From NCBI RefSeq assembly GCF_000716545.1, contig NZ_JNWZ01000065.1:1-61340 (forward strand): a stretch of DNA of 61,340 nt, written 5' to 3'. The notes under the pieces are model-generated. The model saw only the letters and a program-made list of their open reading frames with translations, had not been told where the DNA came from and made no database searches. Both the position numbers and the translations under genes were made by a program. Of the stretch, positions 33,801 through 40,328 are shown in pieces; position 1 is the stretch's first letter, and each line of letters opens with the position of its first letter. This DNA comes from Kitasatospora phosalacinea (GTDB lineage: Bacteria > Actinomycetota > Actinomycetes > Streptomycetales > Streptomycetaceae).

Positions 33801-34024
33801 ACCACCACGTCCCGCCCGCCCAGCGCCCGCAGCCGCGACACCAGCGTCTGCAACGCGTTCCCCGGCACCGCCGGCGGCGCCTCCCCCCACAGGTCCGCCA
33901 CCAGCCGCTCGGCCGACACCACCCGCCCCGCACCCACCACCAGGCGCACCAGCAGCCCGCGCAGCCGCACCCCCGCGACCTCCGCCCCCCGGACCTCCAA
34001 CGGCCCCAGCACGCCGATCCGCAC
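30815..34024 (-). CDS. AfsR/SARP-family regulator (wHTH-BTAD-NB-ARC-TPR)
   Basis: 1069 aa from GTG at 34024. N-terminal OmpR-like DNA-binding domain (about 1-90; GLLVRLVVGAGRVVSAERLVADLWGE), bacterial transcriptional activation domain (about 95-240), then NB-ARC ATPase with Walker A LTGPGGAGKTRLA (about 290-300) and the sensor segment LVLDNCEHLLDA. The remaining ~450 residues are Ala/Arg-rich helical repeats with TPR character. Large SARPs of this type switch secondary metabolism or development in response to phosphorylation or nucleotide binding. No biosynthetic cluster adjoins it, so its regulon is probably elsewhere. Convergent with the DHA2 exporter gene, 40 bp between stops. Confidence 0.92.
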   Translation of the reverse strand: MRIGVLGPLEVRGAEVAGVRLRGLLVRLVVGAGRVVSAERLVADLWGEAPPAVPGNALQTLVSRLRALGGRDVVVAGSGGYRLGVGAGEVDAVEFERLLEVARGLAAPAERVAVLRRALELWRGPALAEFADAEFAGPAARRWEELRLTAVEDRLEAELALGRGRELVAGLEELVAAHPLRERLHGQLMRALAAAGRPAAALERYEETRRGLAERLGVDPSPELSALHLSLLRGEFAPAPEPSPKLSAERPSPRPAPRRSNLPLALTSFVGRERECATVRELLGSTRLVTLTGPGGAGKTRLAVEVAAGLAADFPDGVWLVPLAPVASPAEVPQAVLQAVGVPDALRVGEPSAGPASPVERLAGALEQRRLLLVLDNCEHLLDAAAELASGLLSRAPHVRVLATSREPLGVTGESLCPVPSLPLPPADDETATADGEAAAAYPAVRLFADRAAAVRPGFRIDAWSAPLVVGICRALDGIPLAIELAAARTRSLTLRQVSERLGDRFRLLAGGDRAALPRHRTLRAVIDWSWELLDADERAVLAALSVFAGGATPEHAELVCGPQAPGADVIEVVAALVDKSLVRVVGDGPGGEVRYQLLETVRAYAAEKSAASGAAARTGDAHAACFLALAERAEPQLRGPGQARWTARLTAERDDLHAALGHLVASGDAAGALRLAGALVWFWTIGDHAGEAAGWARAVRELVGEQAPPGLADAHALCTAIAVLVPALNGEDGPDPAAVRRAVATVLSHLPARPAHPVLHLIAAGCALLLDDRPAGLRDLRGLLDHPDPWTRATAHLGLGHLALDDGRLDQAAEQLDQSYRQFGLIGDRWGRNAATGGLLELALIRGDGPEAVRLGEEAYRAGADAGSDHCALVLVQLGRARAEAGDPERGRQDVELAVRTAERLGEHTDAATGLLALSDLHRRAGDFAAARRPLLRALELLEPRTERAEPRRAAALVHSRLGCLAEQQHDLDTAAHWHARALAVLGEDPHRRTRAAAAEGLAAYAAARGEHLRAAELLGTARTLLGYRPAHGPDTARATAAATAALGPAAFAAAYGRGRQDTVLRWP

Positions 34025-34117
34025 GCGATCACCCCCGACCGCCAGTCTGCCACCCCCACGGGGCCCTCAGCCGCCCTCCCCCCGACCACCGGGCCCCCGG
34101 CGGAGCCGCCCCGCCGC

Positions 34118-34411
34118 TCAGCGCCAGAAGGTGCCCACCAGCCCCGTCGCGAGCAGCAGCGCGACGACGACGGCCAGCAGGCTCTGGACGTTCGCGGCGA
34201 CGGGCAGGCCCAGGTGCAACAGCCCGATCGCCGTCCCGGCCAGGAAGGCCGCGACTCCCGCCAGCCTCACCGCGACCCCGGGCCACGGCATGGTCCGGCG
34301 CTTGCCCTGGCAGACCTCGAAGCTGCCGTGGAGGAACCACGCGGCGACGGCCAGGGCCTCACCCAGCACGAGCAACAGCGTCAAGCCAACATCGAGCAAC
34401 CACATCGGCAT
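34118..34411 (-). CDS. Small membrane protein of unknown function
   Basis: 97 aa from ATG at 34411 (MPMWLLDVG), preceded by GGGAGG. Three hydrophobic segments: about 4-25 (LLDVGLTLLLVLGEALAVAAWF), 46-66, and 74-93 (LLAVVVALLLATGLVGTFW). A basic loop with one Cys (FEVCQGKRRTMPWP) joins the first two. I do not recognise the family. Standing between the SARP gene and the DUF397/XRE genes, it has no obvious partner. Confidence 0.65.
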   Translation of the reverse strand: MPMWLLDVGLTLLLVLGEALAVAAWFLHGSFEVCQGKRRTMPWPGVAVRLAGVAAFLAGTAIGLLHLGLPVAANVQSLLAVVVALLLATGLVGTFWR

Positions 34412-34533
34412 TCGCGCACCCTCCCACGGCCGAACACCGGACGCCACGCCGCAACCCCCTCCGGAGGATGCCTGCCGGGACGCCTGGCGGGCGGTGGAGG
34501 CCGGCGGCGCGCCCCTGGACTCCAGCGTCGGTT

Positions 34534-34740
34534 TCAAGCCGAGGCGTCGAGTCCGCCGTTGCGGACGGCGGTCACGAAGGCCGACCACGCGGCGGCGGGG
34601 AAGACCAGGGCGGGGCCGTGCGGGTCCTTGGAGTCGCGGACGGGGACGGCGGCGGGGAAGTTGTCCGAGACCTCGACGCAGTTGCCGCCATTGGCGCTAT
34701 GGGAGCTCTTGCGCCAAGTGGCGTCGCGCAGGTCATCCAT
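34534..34740 (-). CDS. DUF397 domain protein
   Basis: 68 aa, the usual length. ATG at 34740 follows GGAGAGG. Diagnostic DUF397 residues: ATWRKSSHSANGGNCVEVS near the start, VPVRDSKDPHGPALVF in the middle and WSAFVTAVRNGGLD at the end. DUF397 proteins are encoded next to XRE-DUF5753 regulators in paralogous pairs across streptomycetes (WhiJ-like loci) and are thought to bind or antagonise them. It overlaps the end of the XRE gene by 8 bp, so the two are translationally coupled. Confidence 0.92.
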   Translation of the reverse strand: MDDLRDATWRKSSHSANGGNCVEVSDNFPAAVPVRDSKDPHGPALVFPAAAWSAFVTAVRNGGLDASA

Positions 34741-35566
34741 GTTCAAAGCCTCTCCGTACCTCGCGAATGAACTCGATACTCGCAGCCCGGGACAATGCTT
34801 CGCCTTGGAGGTAATCGTACTCACTGATCCACTCCTCCAGCGTCTCCAGATCGCGTTCGAGGTAGCCGCGGCGCTGTGTCTCGCTGTAGCCGATGACGGA
34901 CCTGTTCGGCATGGTCAGCAACACGACCGGGAGAGTGAACGACCTTGCCTCGGGGGCGGAGAACGGTGCTACCTGGATCCTGAAGCGAGGACGGGAGGCC
35001 ATGGCCTCCAAGTGGAGGAGCTGAGCCGCCATGACGTCTCGGCCACCGACCGGTCGCCGTAGCGCCCCCTCGTCGATCACCGCCTGATAGAACGGCGCCG
35101 GTGTCCGATCGAGATCCCGCTGTCTACGGAACAGCGCCTCGCTCCGTTCGTCGGCCTGTTCCTGTGTCGCGATACCGCGCAGTACAGGCCCCGCTTGGTA
35201 TGCGCGTTCGTAGTCGTGGGTGCGGAGCAGGCTCGGAATGACACTGACCTCGTACACCCGAATCGTCGTTGCCTTCGACTCGTTGCGCACCAGCTCGGGG
35301 AAGCCCTCGAACAGTGCCTGCTGGCCTGTCGTGGTCCGCCCCTTGAGGAACTGCTCGCCGGATCCGAACGCCCAGTCAAGTGCTGTTGCGACGCGTTGAC
35401 TTGGTTTTCTCCGGCCGTGCTCTACCGCCGAGATGTACGACGACGTGCAGCCGACCAGCGACGCGAGGTGCTCCTGCGTCCACTCCCGCTGCTCTCGTGA
35501 CGTGCGAAGCAGTGCCCCGATCCCGTCCGACGGCGACGCCTCGGGGTCAAGTTCCTTCTTGTTCAC
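34733..35566 (-). CDS. XRE-family HTH regulator with DUF5753 domain
   Basis: 277 aa from GTG at 35566 (a TTG at 35584 is an alternative). HTH_XRE at about 17-72: LLRTSREQREWTQEHLASLVGCTSSYISAVEHGRRKPS. DUF5753 (about 95-270) contains YEVSVIPSLLRTHDYERA, DERSEALFRRQRDL and VVLLTMPNRSVIGYSE. WhiJ-like regulators of this architecture act on development and antibiotic production; the linked DUF397 protein is the likely partner. GC content here looks slightly lower than in neighbours, common for these mobile-prone modules. Confidence 0.92.
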   Translation of the reverse strand: MNKKELDPEASPSDGIGALLRTSREQREWTQEHLASLVGCTSSYISAVEHGRRKPSQRVATALDWAFGSGEQFLKGRTTTGQQALFEGFPELVRNESKATTIRVYEVSVIPSLLRTHDYERAYQAGPVLRGIATQEQADERSEALFRRQRDLDRTPAPFYQAVIDEGALRRPVGGRDVMAAQLLHLEAMASRPRFRIQVAPFSAPEARSFTLPVVLLTMPNRSVIGYSETQRRGYLERDLETLEEWISEYDYLQGEALSRAASIEFIREVRRGFEHG

Positions 35567-35924
35567 GGTGATTCGACCTACCAAACGAACCGCTGGGGAC
35601 AGGTTGAACGGCCTCGAAGCTTAGAGGACAGTGGGCGCTCCCGGTAGCCGTCGCGTTACGGAGTGGAATCGATCCATGGCGCGCCGGTATTCCCGTGCCC
35701 CGTGCGTGTCGGGGCGGAAGGACCCGTCGTTACCAGTGCTGACCAGCAGAACTGCTCCCGGATTCATGGAGGTTGGAGCGGTGGGCAGGTGGCGTCGGCC
35801 GGGAAGGTCTCACTCCTGTGAGTGAGCGTGCGTCATTAAACAGGGCCAGGGGTGGCGTGCCCCGGGGCGTGAGCGAGCCCCTGCCCCCGTCCCTCCCCGC
35901 ACAGTCACCTGCGAGGTCACCGCC
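35567..35924. other. 358-bp intergenic region with a 7-bp-arm palindrome
   Basis: Divergent spacer between the XRE regulator and three small plus-strand genes. CTCACTC-CTGT-GAGTGAG (35809-35826) is a perfect inverted repeat; its TCACT/AGTGA halves resemble half sites reported for global developmental regulators such as BldD, but the spacing does not settle this. A short open frame at 35631-35825 has no convincing start signal or codon pattern. Nothing else is apparent. Confidence 0.5.
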
Positions 35925-36131
35925 GTGCCCGACCAGCAACACCCCAGCTCCACCGCCAGGTTGACGATCCGCGTCTACCGGTTGCGGCCCGACGGAAGCC
36001 GGGTGCCGGTCTCGTTCCGCGTCTCGGACGAAGAACAGGTCCTGCCCCTGGTCTCGGCGCTCACCTGGCCGGCCTGTGCCTGCCCGCGTTGCACCGCCGC
36101 CGCCGAGGGCGTCCCCGTCGACGCGGTGTGA
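35925..36131 (+). CDS. Small protein with CxCPxC motif
   Basis: 68 aa from GTG at 35925, 8 nt after GAGG. Residues 12-50 form a likely beta-rich core (LTIRVYRLRPDGSRVPVSFRVS); near the C-terminus WPACACPRCTAA carries three or four Cys that could bind zinc or form a disulfide. I do not recognise a named family, although small proteins of this look commonly sit beside XRE/DUF397 genes in streptomycetes. It is followed 34 bp later by the next small gene. Confidence 0.6.
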   Translation: MPDQQHPSSTARLTIRVYRLRPDGSRVPVSFRVSDEEQVLPLVSALTWPACACPRCTAAAEGVPVDAV

Positions 36132-36165
36132 CCGCGTTCCACCACCCATCCGAAAGGGGAAGCAC

Positions 36166-36504
36166 GTGCTGTACACCGGAGAGCCGTTGGTGACCGCCGA
36201 GGTCCTGCGGCGGTTCCTGCGCGGGGGGTTCGCCGACTCCGAGCGGGCGGCGGACTCGTTGGAGCGGGCGTTCCGGGCGGCCCGGCTCGACCCGCCGCCG
36301 GGGCTCTCGCCGGTCTACCGTCCCGACGTCCCGCCGGAGGCGTCCGGGATCGCGCTGGGGTGCGTCGGGCTGCCGTGGGCGCAGCAGCTCGCCGAGTCAC
36401 TGCTCGAACTGGCCCTGTTCCGCGGTGAGTTCCCCGCCGTCGTCCGGACGGCGTTCCCCGAGCTCGGCCCCGAGGGCCGGCCGACACCGGACGCCGCCTC
36501 GTGA
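36166..36504 (+). CDS. Small protein of unknown function
   Basis: 112 aa from GTG at 36166, preceded by GAAAGGGG. The sequence reads as helices (VTAEVLRRFLRGGFADSERAADSLERAFRAA, then LPWAQQLAESLLELALF). No membrane segment or signal peptide. Its TGA overlaps the GTG of the next gene (GTGA at 36501-36504), so the two proteins probably act together. Family not recognised. Confidence 0.6.
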   Translation: MLYTGEPLVTAEVLRRFLRGGFADSERAADSLERAFRAARLDPPPGLSPVYRPDVPPEASGIALGCVGLPWAQQLAESLLELALFRGEFPAVVRTAFPELGPEGRPTPDAAS

Positions 36505-36809
36505 GCGGCGCGTCACGGCGGCGGGCGTGGGAGATCGCCGAGCGGCTCTCGCAAGCCGGCGGTGGGGAGGCCCGGTTGACCACGACCCCCACCGGTTACC
36601 GGATCACCCTCGCGATCAACCGGCCCGACGGTGCGGGCGGTTCCGGCGACCACCGGGCCGTCCTGGCGGCGCTCGCCCTCGGCGACCGCTGGGGGCACGG
36701 CTACTCCCCGCCGCCCCGCGACCACGGCACCGCCCGCGAACTGGTCTGGAGCGAAGTGGACGGCGGAGGGCGCGACATCGAGAGCCCCGAGCGCCCCGAA
36801 CACGAGTGA
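36501..36809 (+). CDS. Small protein of unknown function
   Basis: 102 aa from GTG at 36501 in a 4-nt overlap with the previous gene. A basic N-terminal helix (RRRAWEIAERLSQAGG) is followed by a strand pattern (ARLTTTPTGYRITLAINRP) and a Gly/Asp-rich region with HRAVLAALALGDRWGHGYSP. No cysteine, no membrane segment. It may be a partner of the 112-aa protein. Not recognised. Confidence 0.55.
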   Translation: MSGASRRRAWEIAERLSQAGGGEARLTTTPTGYRITLAINRPDGAGGSGDHRAVLAALALGDRWGHGYSPPPRDHGTARELVWSEVDGGGRDIESPERPEHE

Positions 36810-36917
36810 CCGCCCCCGGACCGCCCGGCCGCTCCGCACCGCCGGGGCGGGGGAGCGGCTCGTAGGCTACCGGGGCGGGGGCCCCGGCCGGGGCGCCCGG
36901 AACCCGGTGGGAGGGGC

Positions 36918-37445
36918 GTGGTGGTGGCAACGCTTTCGGAGGTCGAAGCCCTGTTGGGCGAACCCCGGTTCAACTGGTCGGACCCGGCGCCGTGGGCCGA
37001 GATGGAGCGGGAGTTCGGTGTCGGGTTCCCCGCGGACTTCCGCGAGATCGTGGACGCCTACGGCTCGATCGAGATCAACCGGCAGCTGTACGTGAAGCAC
37101 CCCGCCGGTCACCTCCTGCACAGCCTGGGGGAGACCATCAGGGGGGATCTCGAGATGTGGCGGGAGGAGGACATGGCGGAGTTCCTGCCCGCTCCGGTGG
37201 GTCCGGGCCCCGGGGAGTTGATGCCGGTGGCGACGGCCACGACGGGGGAGGCGGTTTTCCTCCGCGTTCCCGACGGTCCCTCGTCGCCCTGGCGCGTCGT
37301 GGTCCAGGAGTTCGACAGTCCGGCCTGGACGCTCCACGAGATGACGTTCGGCGAATGGCTGCTGGCGTACCTCAGGGGTGAGGACGTGACGGTGTGTTCG
37401 CGCAACCTCGCACCCGACCGCCCGTTCTACCAGCCCCTGCCCTGA
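36918..37445 (+). CDS. SMI1/KNR4 (SUKH) family protein
   Basis: 175 aa; three consecutive GTG codons (36918, 36921, 36924) follow GAGGGG, the third has the best spacing. SUKH signature near the N-terminus: W-x2-MEREFGVGFPADFREIVDAYGSIEIN. The remainder is the beta-rich SUKH core ending in TFGEWLLAYLRG. SUKH proteins are often immunity proteins to polymorphic toxins, but many are housekeeping or orphan. No toxin gene is adjacent, so this is an orphan candidate immunity protein. Convergent with the GNAT gene. Confidence 0.82.
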   Translation: MVVATLSEVEALLGEPRFNWSDPAPWAEMEREFGVGFPADFREIVDAYGSIEINRQLYVKHPAGHLLHSLGETIRGDLEMWREEDMAEFLPAPVGPGPGELMPVATATTGEAVFLRVPDGPSSPWRVVVQEFDSPAWTLHEMTFGEWLLAYLRGEDVTVCSRNLAPDRPFYQPLP

Positions 37446-37478
37446 ACCCGGACCGGCCGGCCCCGGGGGCGTCCCGGT

Positions 37479-37895
37479 CTACGCCTCGTCGAACACCCAG
37501 GTGAAGACCGTCTGTCCCGGCTCCGGGACGCCTTCGGCGCGGCGGTACGTCGTCCGTGCCGCGACGTTGTCCCCGTCCGTGAGCGTCCACAGGCCGTAGC
37601 AGCCCCGTTCGCGCGACAGGTCAGCGAGGGCCGACACCAGCGCCCGGCCGATGCCCCGCCCGCGGAACGACTCGTCCACGCCCAGCTCGTACAGGAACAT
37701 CTCGGTCCCCTTGTCCGGGTGCGTCATCTCGACGCCGGTGACCATCCCCGCCGGGGCGTCGTCCACGTAGGCGATCAGGAGGTGATGGCGCTCGTCCGCC
37801 AGGAACCGTGCGGTCGCCTCCCGTTCCGGGACGGTGTCGAACAGGTGCCCGGCGGCGTGGACGGCTTCGGCCTGAGTGACGCGACGGATCTCCAT
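37479..37895 (-). CDS. GNAT-family N-acetyltransferase
   Basis: 138 aa from ATG at 37895 (MEIRRVTQAEA). GNAT motif A, YELGVDESFRGRGIGRALVSAL, binds acetyl-CoA; the preceding strand IAYVDDAPAGMVTGVEM and the following GCYGLWTLTDGDNVAARTTYRR complete the fold. The layout resembles small aminoglycoside AAC(3)-I-like and related acetyltransferases (ATARFLADERHHLLIAY). An aminoglycoside substrate is possible but cannot be concluded. Transcribed alone. Confidence 0.85.
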   Translation of the reverse strand: MEIRRVTQAEAVHAAGHLFDTVPEREATARFLADERHHLLIAYVDDAPAGMVTGVEMTHPDKGTEMFLYELGVDESFRGRGIGRALVSALADLSRERGCYGLWTLTDGDNVAARTTYRRAEGVPEPGQTVFTWVFDEA

Positions 37896-38091
37896 CCGGG
37901 GATTCTGACAGCTTCCGGTACCGGCGGCCGGGCGGTTTCGCCTCCGGGGCCTCCGGGGCCTCCGGGAGGGACCCCCTCCGACGCGGCGCGCGGCGCTAGG
38001 GCCTGCTGCGGAAGTCCTGGCCACGAACGCGCTGACGGGCCCGTGGATCGAGGTGATTAGGATCCGGTGGCTGACAATCGATTAGACGGGG

Positions 38092-38523
38092 GTGCCAGTG
38101 GTGGATCACAACAAGAAGGTCGTTCTGGGCTTCTTCGAAGCGGTCAGCGACCGTCGGCTCGCGGACCTTCCCCGGTTCATGGCGCACAACGTCGTGGACC
38201 ACAACAAGATCATCCATGGGGAGGTCGACGAACCGGGCGCCGCATTCGAGGGTCTTCGTCAGCAGTTGGTCGCGTTCGAGCCGCTCACGGTCCATGTGGA
38301 CGAATTGATCGGCGAGGGCGACCAGGTGGTCGCTCGCGTCACTCAGCGTGGAGTCCACGATGGAACCCACCCGCGCATGCCCGAGCCAACCGGCCGGAGC
38401 TTCGAGAACGAGGCGATCTGGATCTTCACCCTCGCGGAGGGCAAGATCATCGAGATCCGTGCCGTGAGTGACCGCCTCGGCCTCTTCCTCCAGCTCGGAT
38501 GGGAGTGGCCGAAGACTGAGTAG
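38092..38523 (+). CDS. SnoaL-like/ester cyclase family protein
   Basis: 143 aa from GTG at 38092 (a second GTG at 38101 is possible). The NTF2-like fold is recognisable: [24 protein letters not shown], then [10 protein letters not shown] and the closing strands [13 protein letters not shown] and [28 protein letters not shown]. Family members catalyse polyketide cyclisation or other small hydrolase/isomerase reactions, and many have unknown substrates. The decayed IS begins 4 bp after its stop codon, so its own terminator has been lost. Confidence 0.85.
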   Translation: MPVVDHNKKVVLGFFEAVSDRRLADLPRFMAHNVVDHNKIIHGEVDEPGAAFEGLRQQLVAFEPLTVHVDELIGEGDQVVARVTQRGVHDGTHPRMPEPTGRSFENEAIWIFTLAEGKIIEIRAVSDRLGLFLQLGWEWPKTE

Positions 38524-38526
38524 TGA

Positions 38527-39308
38527 TGCGGTGATCGTGCTGGTCGCCGCCACTCGTTGAGGGCTGCTACCAGCACGGTCGCTTCGTAGCGGACGGCGGG
38601 TTCGTCGTACCTCGTGGCCACCGCGCGGTGGCGCTTGAGGCGGTTGAGGCGGTTGAGGCCGCACTCGACGGCGTGCCGCTGCTTGTAGTCGTCCTTGTCG
38701 GCGCGGACCTTGTCCGGCCGGGTGCGCGGCCGTCCCGGGCCGAGACGTGGCACGCGGATGCGGCCCGGGACGACCTGGAACTGCGGGGAGTCGCCGCACT
38801 GTCCGGCCGTGATCACGAGCGGCATCGGCTCCTGGGCCTGCTCGACCGCCAGGTGGACCTTGGTGGTCAGTCCACCGCGGGAGCGCCCGAGCCCGTGGTC
38901 GTCGGGCTCGGTGAAGACCCCGCCGGGCGGCTCGACCTGCAGGTCCCCCTCTTGGGGGCACCGGCCGCGTGCTGGTGGACGCGGGCGATCGTGGAGTCGA
39001 CGCAGATGTCCCAGGTGATCAGGCCCTTCGCGTCGGCCCGGCCTGGAGCTGTTCGAGGGCCCGGTGCCACGTGCCGTCGCGCCGCCGGCGGCGGAACAGC
39101 CCGTACACCGTCCCCCACGGCCCGTAGCGCTCGGGAAGGCCCCTCCACGGCATGCCCGTGCGGGTGCGGAACCGTATGCCGTCGGTCAGCTGCCGCTCGG
39201 TGTGCGCCGGCGGCCGACCGGGCTTGACGCCCTGCGGCAGCAGCGGTTCCAGTACTGCCCGCTGGGTGTCCGTCAGATCTCCCCGGGCCATGGAACGTGA
39301 TCATCGCA
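38527..39308 (-). mobile_element. Decayed IS5-type insertion sequence
   Basis: Imperfect terminal inverted repeats: TGCGGTGATCGTGCT at 38527-38541 and, read from the other end, TGCGATGATCACGTT (39308-39294), 11 of 15 matching. Between them lies a transposase reading frame with at least two single-base deletions and a large internal deletion, so the copy is inactive. Confidence 0.75.
38540..39291 (-). pseudogene. IS5-family transposase, frameshifted and internally deleted
   Basis: The N-terminus (ATG at 39291: [33 protein letters not shown]) is intact to ALEQLQA near 39022; one missing base shifts the frame to [30 protein letters not shown] second shift near 38950 moves to [25 protein letters not shown] and [13 protein letters not shown]. 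The next block, [21 protein letters not shown], joins straight to [12 protein letters not shown], so the roughly 45-50 residues normally in between are gone. [18 protein letters not shown] contains a small duplication. The DDE-type nuclease (first Asp in VDST, Glu in VECG) is therefore disrupted. Confidence 0.85.
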
Positions 39309-39336
39309 CGACCTTGATCCACTTCTGGAACGGGCG

Positions 39337-39435
39337 CTAGGGCCCGTCTTCAAACTCCCGTCGCGGCCCCGCGGCGTCTGGTGCGTGCTCTCGGCGTGCC
39401 GGGTGGAAGGCCTCGTACTGGATGTACTTGGCCTT
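39337..39435. mobile_element. Truncated copy A of a long palindromic MITE-like element
   Basis: One full arm (39337-39412, starting CTAGGGCCCGTCTTCAAAC), the 17-nt centre TCGTACTGGATGTACTT (39413-39429) and about 6 nt of the other arm (39430-39435). The centre plus flanks, 35 nt in all, is identical (inverted) to copy B at 61306-61340. The remaining arm is missing; at the junction the LysR coding sequence begins. Confidence 0.8.
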
Positions 39436-40210
39436 GGCGCAGGACGGCGGCGTCCAGCGCGGGTGGCAGGACGGTCGCGGGGACGAGGGCCGGGCCGAGG
39501 CCCGCCGCGGCCAGGACGGGTGCGGCGGAGGTCTGTTCGGTGCGGACGGCCGCGCGGGGGAGGAAGCCGGCCCGGGCGCAGGCGGCGTCCAGGACTTCGG
39601 CCAGGCCGTGCCCGGGGGCGTAGTGCACCCAGTCGCGGTCCGCGAGCGCGGCGAGCGGGAGGGCGCCGTCCGGGGCGCCGGCCAGCGGGTCGTCCGGGGG
39701 CAGTACGAGGGCGAACTCCTCGACGCCCAACTCCCGTACCGGGCCGTCCCATCCGTCCGGCGACGGGCCCACCGCGAGATCGGCCCGGCCGGCCGCCGCC
39801 GCGTCCCGCAGCAGCCGCGCGTGCGGGTACTCACGCAGCCGGACCGGCACCCCCGGGTACCGGGCCCGCCAGGCCCGCAGTACCGGGGGCAGCAGGCCGA
39901 GCGCCACCGAGTGGACGGTGGCGACCTCCAGTTCGCCCTCCTCCAGGCCGGCCGCGCGGCGGGCCGCCGCGTGCAGGCGTCCGGCGTCGGCGAGGGTGGC
40001 CCGGGCGTGCGGGAGGACGGCCCGGCCGAGCGGGGTGAGCCGGACGGCGCGCGGCAGGCGCTCCAGCAGCGGCCCGCCCAACGATGCCTCCAGCGCCCGG
40101 ACTTGGTGCGACAGCGCGGGCTGGGTGACGTGCAGCCGTTCGGCGGCCCGGGTGAACGAGCCGGTGTCGACCACGGTGACCAGGTACTCGAGCTGTCGCA
40201 ACGTCGCCAT
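39350..40210 (-). CDS. LysR-family regulator, 3' end replaced by repeat-derived sequence
   Basis: 286 aa. The HTH is normal: LRQLEYLVTVVDTGSFTRAAERLHVTQPALSHQVRALEASLGGPLLER. The effector domain is normal to about residue 258 (LGPALVPATVLPPALDAAVLR). From there the sequence (QGQVHPVRGLPP onward) is translated from the MITE-like element, and the stop codon TGA at 39352-39350 lies inside its terminal repeat. A typical LysR protein would have 30-40 further residues of native C-terminal strand and helix. The HTH is intact, so DNA binding may persist with altered oligomerisation. Divergent from the SDR gene at 40329; repeated TATCGG (40222 and 40252) in the spacer may belong to its operator. Confidence 0.85.
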   Translation of the reverse strand: MATLRQLEYLVTVVDTGSFTRAAERLHVTQPALSHQVRALEASLGGPLLERLPRAVRLTPLGRAVLPHARATLADAGRLHAAARRAAGLEEGELEVATVHSVALGLLPPVLRAWRARYPGVPVRLREYPHARLLRDAAAAGRADLAVGPSPDGWDGPVRELGVEEFALVLPPDDPLAGAPDGALPLAALADRDWVHYAPGHGLAEVLDAACARAGFLPRAAVRTEQTSAAPVLAAAGLGPALVPATVLPPALDAAVLRQGQVHPVRGLPPGTPRARTRRRGAATGV

Positions 40211-40328
40211 GCACGGATTTTATCGGTTGGGTCGAAAACAAGCCTTGGACCTATCGGCGCAGGTCGGAGCAGGGTGGTGCCGAGGCCGGGAACGCTCCGG
40301 CCGTGCCCGACGAGCGAGGAGAACCACC

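Noticed and set aside
35631..35825. A 64-codon frame in the XRE/small-gene spacer
   Set aside because: No ribosome-binding site, unusual composition and overlap with the probable promoter; judged non-coding.
37925..37975. Short GCCTCCGGG tandem repeat upstream of the GNAT gene
   Set aside because: Only about three 9-bp copies in very GC-rich sequence; not distinguishable from background.
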